This document shows positions 23,378 through 35,079 of a DNA stretch of 64,000 bases, piece by piece (the first letter of the stretch is position 1; the number at the start of each line of letters is the position of its first letter). Source of the stretch: Hypholoma sublateritium FD-334 SS-4 (Eukaryota > Basidiomycota > Agaricomycetes > Agaricales > Strophariaceae); NCBI GenBank assembly GCA_000827495.1, contig KN817632.1:60703-124702 (forward strand), read 5' to 3'. A model generated the notes under the pieces. It was not told the DNA's origin and ran no database searches. It saw nothing but the letters and a program-made list of their open reading frames with translations. Both the position numbers and the translations under genes were made by a program.

Positions 23378-24658
23378 ATGTCGCTCAACGGAAACTTGAC
23401 ACTACAAATCCTTCACAAAGCCGAGCGGGAAGGGTACGGTATCTTATCGCAGACATGGCGAGTTGTTCTATCGTGCAGGTTCTTTTCTACATCGCCGCAT
23501 CAGCTGAACGGTGATATTTCTCTATGCAGCTACGACGCGAATATGGCCATTGGGCTTGTTCGCGCGGCGGAGCGCGCGCGCAGTCCCGCAGTCCTCCAAC
23601 TCTTCCCTGTAACCCTCGAGCACGGAAAGGGCCCATTTCTTCGGTTCTGCCTCGATGTGTTTGTTTCTTCAGCGGCCGCTCATCCTTCCAGAAGCGCTGA
23701 CAGGAACTTTGTTTGCATGGATTTGAAACCAGTGCGCACCAAGCGTCGGTGCCTATCGCAGTGCACCTCGACCATGCCACTGACCCCGCGCACCTCGAGC
23801 TCGCGCTGGGTCTGGCAGAGCAAGGGATAGTATTTGATAGCATCATGGTCGACGCCAGCCACGCCGAAGTATGTTTTTTATATCTATCATCAGGATCATG
23901 AAATACCAACCGTTCGTGTGTGCCATTGGATTACTTCATAGACGGACGAGGAGAACATCGCCATCGCCAAGCCCTACGTCGAGCGAGCGCTTAAATACGG
24001 CATCGCCGTAGAAGTCGAGCTGGGCCGCCTCGAAGGCGGCGAGGCGGGCCTGCGCATGATCTCCGACGCCAAGCTCACTGATCCAGCAAAAGCAAAAGCG
24101 TTCATGGAGGGGTAAATTTCTTTATTTCTCGACTCGCATTTTATACTCTGAATCTGAAAGTCGGTCTCTGTTGCTTTTTGGTCCAGTACTGGTGCGATTA
24201 TCCTCGCGCCTAGCATTGGAAATCTTCATGGATCATACATCAATCCGCCGAACTTTCGGCAATCGATGCAAGCTTCTTTCGCTCGCCGTCTTCAATATCA
24301 ATGTATTAACTGAAAATTCTGCTCTAGCCTGAAGAATCTGCACACAGAATTTGAAGGCAGAATCCCGCTCTGCCTTCACGGTACCGATGAACTTCCCGAC
24401 GAGCTGTTCGTCGAGTGCATAAAAAACGGAGTCACCAAGGTATGTCTCGCTTCTACTTGTCAAGTGCACGCGAGCATAAGATTGATCTTGTATGTCCAGA
24501 TAAATGTGAACAGCTGGGGTCGCGATGTCTATGCGAAGTCTTTGGGAGAAGGCTTGCTATCCAAGCCATTTCCTGATGCTGTGGAAGCTGCGACGGAAGT
24601 CTTCGTGAAATCTTGCGTCAGATTTTTCACCCTTTTCAGCTCTGCAGGGAAGGCGTAG
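23378..24658 (+). CDS. Class II (zinc) ketose-bisphosphate aldolase
   Basis: Seven exons (23378-23457, 23530-23658, 23733-23868, 23942-24111, 24187-24267, 24328-24439, 24500-24658) join exactly to 288 aa. The core motif VHLDHATDP (H81, D83, H84) is the catalytic and metal-binding site of class II fructose/tagatose-bisphosphate-type aldolases. SIMVDASH, EVELGRLEG, APSIGNLHGSY and PLCLHGTDELP follow in the expected order, and KINVNS near the end holds the phosphate-binding loop. It should reversibly cleave a ketose bisphosphate to dihydroxyacetone phosphate and an aldehyde; the exact sugar is not set by sequence. Similar fungal domains occur alone or fused to sugar-acid kinases and dehydrogenases. 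Introns 1 and 5 start with GC instead of GT. The gene is divergent from an MFS sugar transporter. Confidence 0.94.
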
Positions 24659-26417
24659 CATACATAGAATTAACAGGACGTTCCCTAGCTATGCTGCAGG
24701 CTACACAAATATTGAGACTGGTCGAGTGTTATATGTTATTCCGTCAAATATCCAATAAAACGCGTCTAAGTTTTGCCCGTCTTGGGAACGTATTGGTGGC
24801 TGTGTTGAATAACCACTGCACCGACAACGACAACGACAACACCGGGCAGCGGCCACAGGTAACTACGCCAGCGAAACGACATCGATCCGACGACGAAGTG
24901 AACTGCGAAAACAGAGAAGGCAGCGCGTAGAGAAGTGGGTGATGAGGATGAGGCAAGCAACGCGCGTCGTCTCCAGGCCGTCCCCGCTTCCCTCGGCGCC
25001 CACAGCGTCCCGGCCGCTGAACGCAAAGCATGTCGATCTAGGTGGCAGACTGAATGACAAGCGTTCTCCTCACGCTCGACGGTAAGATCATCAAGAGCGA
25101 GGCGGCACACGGTGAATCCTACATCCTATTACCTCCCGTCGCGTCGAACTTTGCGTGAACGCGCAGCCTACTGCACCGTGCCAAGCTCGACGGCAACGAC
25201 GTGTAACGTTAAACCTCGAGTGTTGAACTCGATCTTCTGCGTCATCCCTGGTAATTGCGGGACACCATGTAGCAGCCCGGGGGATCCGGGCGTTGCTGAA
25301 CACACTCGTATCCATGGATCCACCACACACCCACACACACCGCCCGAGCCCACCCGCACGATAGCCAGCCCCCGCACGGCAGATGGATTGCACCGCTAAC
25401 GCGGACCCCATCTGCGTCGGATCCAACGCTGCAGGCGCCGTTCGGAGCCGCCCCGCTCCTCAATTGACTCGACGAAGCCGCCACAGCGTCCACTATCCTC
25501 CGCGCTTAACCTATACCTGCTCTGGTGTCTGCTCTAATACTTGTGTGGGCGCCGTCGTCCGCCCGCGCGCGACTGCAATACCTAACCACCCCGCCAAAGC
25601 GCCTGCGCATTGAAGCTCGCGCAGTCATTATTCCGGTGCGCAGAGTACTGCGTACGCCTACGTTGACCCCTATCTGCGGGCGTCTGACTCCTTGCCCTGC
25701 CGCCTCTCTCGTCGTGCCCTGCTCTCCTGGCGTAATCGGCGCGGTTGGGCTGGGGAGGAGCTCGGGCGGCTGGTTTGGTGGTTTCTCGTAAACTGCAGTT
25801 CGGAGCGGCGAGTGTCAAGATCTTACTGTGAGGCCATGGTGAGCCCTCATTCTTGAAAGAACGCATCCAGTATCTCGTTTGTGCTGGCTCATGTCGAGGT
25901 AAGTACTAGTAGGACATTGCATGCGCGTTTAGCGGCATCGCCGCCACTACGGTACGCCCGCCGGTAGCTGCGGCATTATGACCCGCATGGCGAATGTAAG
26001 GCAGCGGCACTCAACGCGCGTTTGATCTGCCTCAGGCAAGCGTGATGCGTACACTCTTGAAAACGCGGTGTTAGTAACCAAGCACGGGCTCAGTGCTGAA
26101 TATCAGGCGGTGGCCTTCAACAAGTATTTGATCTGCTTAAGCGCCCGGGCCCGGGCGTGAGTCGTACACCGCTGTTTATATCAAGTTGCTAGCAAGATAA
26201 ATATAAATACCACGCAGCCGGGGTAGAGAGGTATTGGTGGCGCGTCGCGCGAACAGCAGTGCGTAGCAGATGTTTTTGCCGCGCTGTAGAATATCTGCGA
26301 CTCTTTAGGGAAGTCCCAGACAAATGAAAATAACACGGAACGGCCTGTCATTGTTTGCAAGTCTTAACACGCTAGAGGCCCGCTTCCAGTCACTGACTCT
26401 CGGCGCTTGAATTTGTC
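24659..26417. other. Intergenic region
   Basis: About 1.75 kb with several open frames on both strands (24744-25110, 25091-25426 and 25383-25613, for example) but no recognisable domain or consistent exon joins. The middle is GC-rich with CA-rich runs near 25320-25340. It borders the left arm of the large inverted repeat. Confidence 0.45.
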
Positions 26418-26501
26418 TCGACTGGCGCAATCGACAGAAGTATATTTCAAACTAACATTTAGAACGGCTCTCCCATCCGTTCACCGACCGCCGACGTGTG
26501 T

Positions 26502-26900
26502 TTAGTTGCAGAATATTCCGTAGCTCTGGTACTCCGCAGCCGACGTGAAAATGCAGTTGCCCGTCGTGTCGGTGTCGAGGCTCTGGATGACGCCTCCTCC
26601 CTGGCTGTTGTCGGGATACAAGCTGACATGGCAATTTCCATGGGCCTGGGTGACNACGATGGAAGCTTGCTTCGGGGAGAAATTTCCCTTGCANGACTGG
26701 CCGGAGGACAGAGTGCAGCTAATGGTGGTGCCCGATCCGCACGCTGNAGATTAAATAGATGAATTAGTGAGGATGTACGTGTGCACCAAGAGGATGAACG
26801 TACATGCGCCCTGGGGAGCGACATTGAATGCAACGTTGCTGGCCATGACCTGGCCGGCAATGGCACATAAGGTGAGAGTGGCGATGCTGGTGAACTGCAT
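26502..26900 (-). CDS. Small cysteine-rich secreted protein (intact copy)
   Basis: Two exons (26804-26900, 26502-26743) join exactly to 112 aa. Residues 1-20 form a signal peptide (MQFTSIATLTLCAIAGQVMA). The mature part of about 92 aa has six cysteines, in ASCGSG, ISCTLS, QSCKGN, GNCHVS, GNCIFT and a C-terminal IFCN. SLYPDNNQGGGVIQSL-like spacing recalls small beta-rich secreted proteins, but I cannot name the family. Six cysteines suit three disulfides. Three undetermined bases fall in or next to the gene (26655, 26694, 26747); none adds a stop in this model. A minus-strand TATATAAA lies 71 bp upstream. A frameshifted copy is in the opposite arm of the inverted repeat. Confidence 0.8.
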
Positions 26901-26970
26901 TATTATTGGTATGGTGGCTTTGTATTCTGGAGGTAGCTTGAAGACTGAATTTCTGCTTGAAATCGAAGCC

Positions 26971-26978
26971 TTTATATA
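26971..26978 (-). promoter_or_regulatory. TATA box of secreted-protein gene, left copy
   Basis: TATATAAA on the minus strand, 71 bp before the start codon. The right arm has a matching TATATAAG at the equivalent place. Confidence 0.55.
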
Positions 26979-27095
26979 CCCCAGCAGACTTCTAAGAATA
27001 TTAAATATATTTGATCTCATAAGCAGGGATGTCCGTCGCTCCCTTCAATGACCGTGCCAGTGATACTTCTTATGCCGGTCGATGCGGAAATGCAA

Positions 27096-27970
27096 TGTTT
27101 GCCGTGGATGCTCCATTGCTCTAACCGCAGCAAGGTGCACATTTTTACTGCGTACGATCGAAATACAAGTAGTAATCTTGTGTATCCATCCCGTCTTTTC
27201 AAATTACTATGATCGACTGTAAACAACTTGCGACCAAAGCCACAACATTCACTTTTTTTTTACTTATAATATGCATCCAAAAGCGGGGGAAGCCACACAA
27301 CTTGTGATATACAGGGGCTACGAACTAGGTGAGGTGCGTGTCTGTGCAAGTCCGTTCACGACTGTGCACCTCCCGTGAGATTCAGAATCCGTGCATAGCG
27401 GCACGGAAGCACCACGGACGTGCCACCGATATTTCACCTGGCCCCTTCAAGAGAAAATATGTGTATGGAGATGTGGTGGTGGCCTCGGGAGGGCTCCCGA
27501 TCAACGTCATTGCGTGGTGCACGCAAATTCTGAAGTTTTACTATTTCCGGGGATTGCTCTAGCCGCAAAGTGAGTCTATGATAACGTTGTGCATGAGGTG
27601 GTCACCCGCGTGCTGGTGAGAGCGACTGCCCAGTGCCGACTCAGAGCGCCAGGGGCAAATGAAATCGACAGTGCTATTATTATACTGGTAAGAACAATTA
27701 TGAGGATTTACTAGATCTCGACTGGCGGGCGCTTTCTGTCTTTAGACAGGATAGGAAGAAAGAGCCAAGTACGGCAAGTATACATATAATACTTAAACCG
27801 GATCAAATTCACCTATCAATTGCCAGTCACTTTATGTCACTTCGACACGACGGCCCGGGGTGTCGTAGCTTGTTCACATCCCCTAATTGGCGAAGAAGCT
27901 ATGTTCGCAGTTCGCAGTTATTTTTATAGAATTTTCCAAAGATGGGATGGCCCCACAAGATTACTAAACC
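27096..27970. other. Spacer between inverted-repeat arms
   Basis: An 875-bp unique segment between the arms. A 77-codon open frame (27329-27562) has no recognisable domain and nothing resembles a transposase. Its function, if any, is unclear. Confidence 0.5.
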
Positions 27971-28084
27971 TTGCATTTCCGCATCGACCGGCATAAGAAG
28001 TACCATTTGTACGGCCATGACAGGGAGTGACTGACAGCCCTGTTTATGGGATATATATTTATTATTTTCAGAAGTCTGCTGGGG

Positions 28085-28092
28085 TATATAAG
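28085..28092 (+). promoter_or_regulatory. TATA box of secreted-protein gene, right copy
   Basis: TATATAAG, 85 bp before the ATG of the right copy. The extra distance compared with the left copy comes mainly from the 11-bp leader insertion. Confidence 0.5.
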
Positions 28093-28177
28093 TAAGGGCT
28101 TCGATTTCAAGCAGAAACTCAGTCTTCAAGCTACCTCCACTGGTCCTCCAGAATACAAAGCCACCATACCAATAATA

Positions 28178-28583
28178 ATGCAGTTCACCAGCATCGCCAC
28201 TCTCACCTTATGTGCCATTGCCGGCCAGGTCATGGCCCCAGGCCAGCAACGTTGCATTCAATGTCGCTCCCCAGGGCGCATGTACGTTCATCTTCTTGGT
28301 GCACACGTACATCCTCACTAATTCATCTATTTAATCTACAGCGTGCGGATCGGGCACCACCATTAGCTGCACTCTGTCCTCCGGCCAGTCGTGCAAGGGA
28401 AATTTCTCCCCGAAGCAAGCTTCCATCGTCGTCACCCAGGCCCATGGCAATTGTCATGTCAGCTTGTATCCCGACAACAACCAGGGAGGAGGCGTCATCC
28501 AGAGCCTCGACACCGACACGACGGGCAACTGCATTTTCACGTCGGCTGCGGAGTACCAGAGCTACGGAATATTCTGCAACTAA
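28178..28583 (+). pseudogene. Small cysteine-rich secreted protein, frameshifted copy
   Basis: Same two-exon structure as the left copy (exon 1 28178-28281, exon 2 28342-28583) with the same splice sites and stop position, but exon 1 is 104 nt instead of 97. The extra 7 nt just after the predicted signal peptide shift the frame, so the cysteine-rich domain is no longer read. Exon 2 is almost identical to the left copy, with few differences (one makes Asn where the left copy has Ser). The promoter TATA box is kept. Either this copy is a recent pseudogene or the insertion is an assembly or sequencing artefact. Confidence 0.7.
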
Positions 28584-28667
28584 ACACACGTCGGCGGTCG
28601 GTGAACGGATGGGAGAGCCGTTCTAAATGTTAGTTTGAAATATATTTCTGTTGATTGCGCCAGTCGA

Positions 28668-30635
<1,968 letters not shown>

Positions 30636-31157
30636 CATTAGTGACATTTCCTGTATCATTACTGTCTGGGAAGCTATCATAGCTCGCTGCCAACATGCAC
30701 ACACCATGTAAAAAGTCGAAGTCATATGCACTGGGGCCGGCGCGTCCAAGTCGTCGCGTCGCGTCAATATTGAATCACGTGTGTAGTCCGGCCCGAATCT
30801 TGTGTTCTTGTTTGGCTCTTGTGATGTTGTCGATGGAAACAGAACTTGAAATTGAAACTCAATTTCTACTTGCTTTCCACAGCCTTTCTACGTAGTCGTC
30901 TTTTACTAAATTTCTAGACCAAATGCATACCCATAGCGTGTTTGAAACACTGAAAAATTCGAAGAGCCAAGATTTCGGCTTAGTTGGACCCGGATATACT
31001 TATTACCCATGAATATTTGAATACCAGTGAGAAGTCAGAGGAGGGAGTCGCTCATCCAGCTTTCCGGTCCCGGCCAGCGTTACACGGCTTTAAATAGCGA
31101 GCTTACTATCAATGGGATTCGTTCATTGTGGTACTTGCAACCAGTTGGATCTGCAAA
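30636..31157. other. Intergenic region
   Basis: Spacer between the kinase and the NAD-dependent enzyme on the same strand. No coding signal or repeat seen. Confidence 0.5.
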
Positions 31158-32379
31158 ATGTCTAATGTCGTGCTTGTTACGGGAGCCGGAGGATGGCTTG
31201 GTGGTCTTGTGAGCGCAATCCTGGAGCTTTACTAGTGCCCGTTCACTGAATTGCCATTTCGCAGCTTGCCAAAGCAATCCACGAAGACCCTCTCACTCCT
31301 GATGTGAAGTTGATTCTTGCCGATATTGCGGACGTCAGAGCACCCCCTGGCTCTAATTCCATTTGCTTGAAGGTGGATTTGACAGATCCACCCCAAGTGG
31401 ACGCGCTTTTCCAGACGGAATTTGGAATTCCGGATACTGTCTACTGTATGCATGGCATTATGTCTCGTGGGTCAGAAGATCACTTCGACTTTGGTGTCAA
31501 GGTGTGCCCTTTGCTCTCAATTATGTTTATGCTGCCTGCCAACCCCAGCAATTGTAGATCAATGTTGACTCTGTACGGTCTCTTATTGAATCAACACGGT
31601 TGTATGGGACGACGCGGAGCCCTATCAAGTTCATGTTCACGTCCTCGTTAGCCGTGTACGGCGGGTCCCTTGTAAGCACTTTACTCTGAGATATGGAAAC
31701 CTGATATGAATCTATCATATAGCCCGATATCATTACTTCTTCGACGATCGCTACGCCCGAGGGCTCGTATGGCTTCGGAAAACTGACCTCTGAACTGTTC
31801 ATAAACGAGTACACGCGCCGTGGATTCATCGACGGCCGCATTCTTCGACTTCCTACCATTGTGGTCCGTCCTGGTCCACCCTCAAACGCGACCTCTGCTT
31901 TCCTTTCCGGTGACTCCACATATGATTAACCACATGTATGCTTACATCTGATTTGATTTTCTCTCGCAGGCATTTTGCGTGAACCCCTCCAGGGAATCGA
32001 AGCGACCTGCCCGATTGGTAACTCCTTCGATGCGCCCGAGCTCGCCCTTCGTGCGTGGCTTGCATCCCCAGAAACAACCATTAAGAACTTGGTACACGCG
32101 AAGCACGTTTCCTCCGCTAAATTCTTAGCACACACGCGCGTTGTCTGCTTGCCCGGCTTCACAGCCAGTGTCCGAGACGAGCTTGAGGCCCTGATTGACG
32201 TTGCGGGACCTGAAGCTTTGAAACTCGTCAAGTTCAAGGACGATCCTGTCAACAGGAGAATTGTTTCGTCATGGCCTGCGGTTTTCGATAATACTTACGC
32301 TTTGAGCCTTGGTTTTGTTGTTGACCAGGGTGGCATGGTGCCCATTGTCAGGAAATTCCAGAAAGACCTCTTGTCTTAA
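31158..32379 (+). CDS. NAD-dependent epimerase/dehydratase, D-erythronate-dehydrogenase-like
   Basis: Five exons (31158-31208, 31265-31501, 31558-31671, 31723-31909, 31970-32379) join exactly to 332 aa. The Rossmann motif TGAGGWLG (G9, G12, G15) opens the protein. FTSSLAVYGG leads to the catalytic YxxxK (Y150, K154). RRGFIDGRILRLPTI, VVRPGPPSNATSAF and REPLQG are characteristic of the D-erythronate dehydrogenase (DenD) group rather than of UDP-sugar epimerases. Such enzymes oxidise D-erythronate to 2-dehydro-D-erythronate with NAD+. The segment IGNSFDAPELALRAWL contains a short insertion relative to the bacterial pattern, so the exact substrate is uncertain. It is in the same orientation as the kinase before and the DUF2470 gene after. 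Confidence 0.92.
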
Positions 32380-32825
32380 TTAGAAGGCTACGATACATAC
32401 AGGCACCTTGGAAGTTATTACTTAAATCTATAGCGGGAATCTTCTGTAGCCGACGCTGTATGATATCATTTACTTTGCATTTACTGCAACGTCGAATTGA
32501 TCAAAATGCTTATTTAAATAATAATTCTCATGAACTACGCTTTTCTTCATTTGCAACCACACATCACCTAACACAAAAATTGCCTTTGTGAATGAAAGGC
32601 AATTCTGCAAAAATCGATGTCTTCGATAGACACATAGATATGCCTCGTGTATTCACTGCCGGCGGAAGCGGTCTTCCCACCCGACTTCGCGGTAACATAC
32701 ACGAACTCATAGCCGAACCACAGGCATTCCCGCCAGACTCCCGCTTTACTCAGGCCCGACGTCTCTGCTGCCACTCATCTACTTCCACGTTTCGTTGCAC
32801 CGGATACTTAAACTATCAAACTGCG
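32380..32825. other. Intergenic region
   Basis: Spacer upstream of the DUF2470 gene. Short open frames without motif; no repeat seen. Confidence 0.5.
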
Positions 32826-32833
32826 ATATATAA
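32826..32833 (+). promoter_or_regulatory. TATA box of DUF2470 gene
   Basis: TATATAAG, 73 bp before the start codon at 32906. Confidence 0.5.
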
Positions 32834-32905
32834 GGGCACGGGCGCTCCCCTCAACTTGAACGACCTCTTTTTCAGATCACCCCACAATCTCGAATAACGA
32901 CGACC

Positions 32906-33747
32906 ATGGCCGATCCCGTCGCCGAGAAATCTGGTTTCTTGAAGATGTACATGTCGAATCACCCCGACACCCTGGTTGCATATGCGAAGTGGTTCGGGAA
33001 GGTGAAGGAAGTCATTACCAGCGCAGAGATGTCCGCCATTGATTGCAACGTACGTTTGGCTCGTATTTCGTATGCCACCGTGCATTTAACAATCATCATC
33101 GACCCTGCAGAGTATGACGCTGTCGTGCACTCTCAAGAATGGATCGAAGAAGGACGTGCGAGTGCCGATAGAGCCCCCACTGAAGGGCTACGAGGACGTT
33201 AAGCCTCGCCTACTTGAGATGAAGGCGTTCGCTCAGGAGGGACTCGGAATGGTGCTTCATCCAGCGGTTTTTACCCGTGTTTTTGCCTGCTAATGTACAT
33301 TCGGTTCCCTTAGATCAAAGCTCCCAAAATCTCCACCTTCGAGGTATCCCGTCAAGGGTGGATATCTGCGCTCATCTTCTCGCCTATCTACTTGATTTAT
33401 CTCTTTGCTGGATCCTCGTTAATCGGTCTAGGGAGCTTCGCAAATTTTGTCATCTCGTACACGGGTGTGACCTTCTTTGCTTACGCTGCGTGGATTGTAT
33501 TTGCCCTCCATTCTCTCGAAGCCCTGTACACGTACAGTCTTTGCCGGAGGCACTCGACGGGTCTCGCAGTGGGGGTGAGTGCACGTTAACCTTGCTCTTG
33601 TCGAAGACCGGATATTAACGGTTATGCATCCCCTTGCTTCAGGCTCAGTATGTCCTGGCAACTGCTCTTTATGGATTTCCAATCTGGACCCACCTGAGGA
33701 AGATGATTCAAGCCGCCCGTATCGATTCCGTCATGAAAATACAATAA
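32906..33747 (+). CDS. DUF2470-domain integral membrane protein
   Basis: Four exons (32906-33049, 33111-33251, 33314-33574, 33643-33747) join exactly to 216 aa. Residues 1-95 form a DUF2470 domain: NHPDTLVAYAKWFG, ITSAEMSAIDCNSMTL and VPIEPPLKGYEDVKPRLLEM. DUF2470 is otherwise found at the end of haem-oxygenase-like (HugZ/split-barrel) proteins. Residues 110-200 contain about three hydrophobic spans (around ALIFSPIYLIYLFAG, FVISYTGVTFFAYAAWIVFA and QYVLATALYGFPIW), so the soluble domain is tethered to a membrane. This two-part arrangement recurs in fungi without a known function; a link to haem or redox handling is only suggested by the domain's other contexts. Confidence 0.92.
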
Positions 33748-35010
33748 AGGATATTCCCTCGCTCCCCACCGCAACCAAATAAATATCTGAGAGATTGGAT
33801 GAACCTGCAGATACATTATCCTGCTACGATTCCGTGAGGATCATTGCGGCTTCGTCTTGTTTTCGTCGCTCGATGTATTTTTTTCATGTTTTGTCAGAAA
33901 TGGATCTTCCAGTGGAAATTCTGATTATTGTATGTACACACTTACTGCACTTCAACACCTATATACGCGTCCTCGAGACGTTGCGGGATTCTCAAGGGAT
34001 TCTGCCCCGTTGCCGCAGTTGTTCCAAATATCTGGCAATGATTTCGTCTTTGTTAATCACCATCATGACCGTGACTCATGTCGTGTATGCGAAGGCGAAA
34101 CTATGACACGTCGCCCCAGGGGAATACGCGCGGCAGCGGCGCTAGCGTCGATTTCGCGGCGTGCGGCGAACGGCTCGGATAGAGAAGCCTATGCATTCAG
34201 ACGAGGGGCCGCCCCAGGACCGATGGCGGTGCAGTTCGATCGACGCGGCAAGCCTGTAGCACACTGGCACATGTACTTCGCGCGAATGGCTCCTGGGCGC
34301 TCCGAGTCGGCCGGCCCTGCGGGACAGGCGGGCGAACGCGCGGTGGCAGGGCCGCGCGATGGTGGATATGTGTCCCTGTGGTGCACATTGAGATATTCGC
34401 AGCGGGAGCGGGGGTGGACATCCACGATGCGAGTGGGGTAGACCGCTGAGTTACGTGGCGTTCGGAGCGCATGTGTGGCGTGGCAGGAGGAGACGAGCTC
34501 TAGAGGACAACTGCGAGGATAGCTGCAGAGTATCTCGTTAGGACGACGCGGCGGTGACGGAGGACGTCACGTCCACTGAGCGACAGACCGCGCAGCAGCG
34601 ATATAGATGGCAGCGCGGTCTACGGACACAAACATGCGCAAGCGGCTCCGGTCCGTGCTCTCCGACGCGACTTATGAAGTTATTCACGAACAAGTTGAAG
34701 CAGTGCATTTTACTTAGTAGGCTGTACCTCACGCGTACAGTCTACGCGGTGACTCCGCGGAGGCGTGAGATAGGGGGGTGCGCAGTATGGTCTAGCTCTG
34801 AAAATACGTGGTGTCATCGAATGATGGTTCCATCCTCCATATCTAAACCACCCCCATCGGCTCGAGAAGCTCGGGCTTGTCGGTGCTTTCTGAGGTGCCT
34901 GAAGTCTGCTCCGCGTGTCCCTCATACTGATCAGATGATAATGCTGCTTGAGCGTCAGCAGCGAAGTATTTTACGGTCATAATTATATATTTAGAAGCGC
35001 AGACCCAGAG
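33748..35010. other. Intergenic region with GC-rich core
   Basis: About 1.3 kb without a supported gene. A short F-box-like start (LPVEILIIV) is visible near 33901-33935 but has no clear continuation. The stretch 34100-34700 is GC-rich with open frames on both strands, a composition effect rather than evidence of coding. Confidence 0.45.
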
Positions 35011-35017
35011 TATAAAA
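35011..35017 (+). promoter_or_regulatory. TATA box of monooxygenase gene
   Basis: TATAAAA, 69 bp before the ATG at 35080. Spacing is typical for a fungal TATA promoter. Confidence 0.6.
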
Positions 35018-35079
35018 GTGGCCCCAACTCTGGGAAATAATATCAGCTACAGTGCACTGAAGCATTACTCTGAGACACC

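Larger units (their letters stand above)
26418..27095 (-). repeat. Left arm of large inverted repeat
   Basis: This 678-bp segment is repeated in reverse orientation at 27971-28667. Similarity is highest across the small secreted-protein gene and its 3' flank and falls off upstream of the promoter, where the arms differ by substitutions and small indels. The outer edge is sharp at TCGACTGGCGCAATC; the inner edge is sharp at GATGCGGAAATGCAA. No convincing target-site duplication flanks the pair. Confidence 0.85.
27971..28667 (+). repeat. Right arm of large inverted repeat
   Basis: A 697-bp reverse-complement copy of 26418-27095. Relative to the left arm it carries an 11-bp insertion in the 5' leader (near 28136-28150, inside CTCCACTGGTCCTCC) and a 7-bp insertion in the coding region (near 28233-28242, making GGCCCCAGGCC). 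Confidence 0.85.

Noticed and set aside
24744..25110. Minus-strand frame with a hydrophobic valine-rich stretch
   Set aside because: The valine run comes from a GAC/GTC-rich simple sequence (ACAACGACAACGACAAC on the plus strand); no start or splice context supports a gene.
26418..28667. Inverted repeat as a complete DNA transposon with terminal repeats
   Set aside because: Arms contain a host-like gene, the spacer lacks a transposase and no target-site duplication was found, so a transposon label is not supported.
33901..33935. F-box-like start (LPVEILIIV) followed by a GT donor
   Set aside because: Resembles the first exon of an F-box gene, but no convincing second exon was found; could be a fragment.
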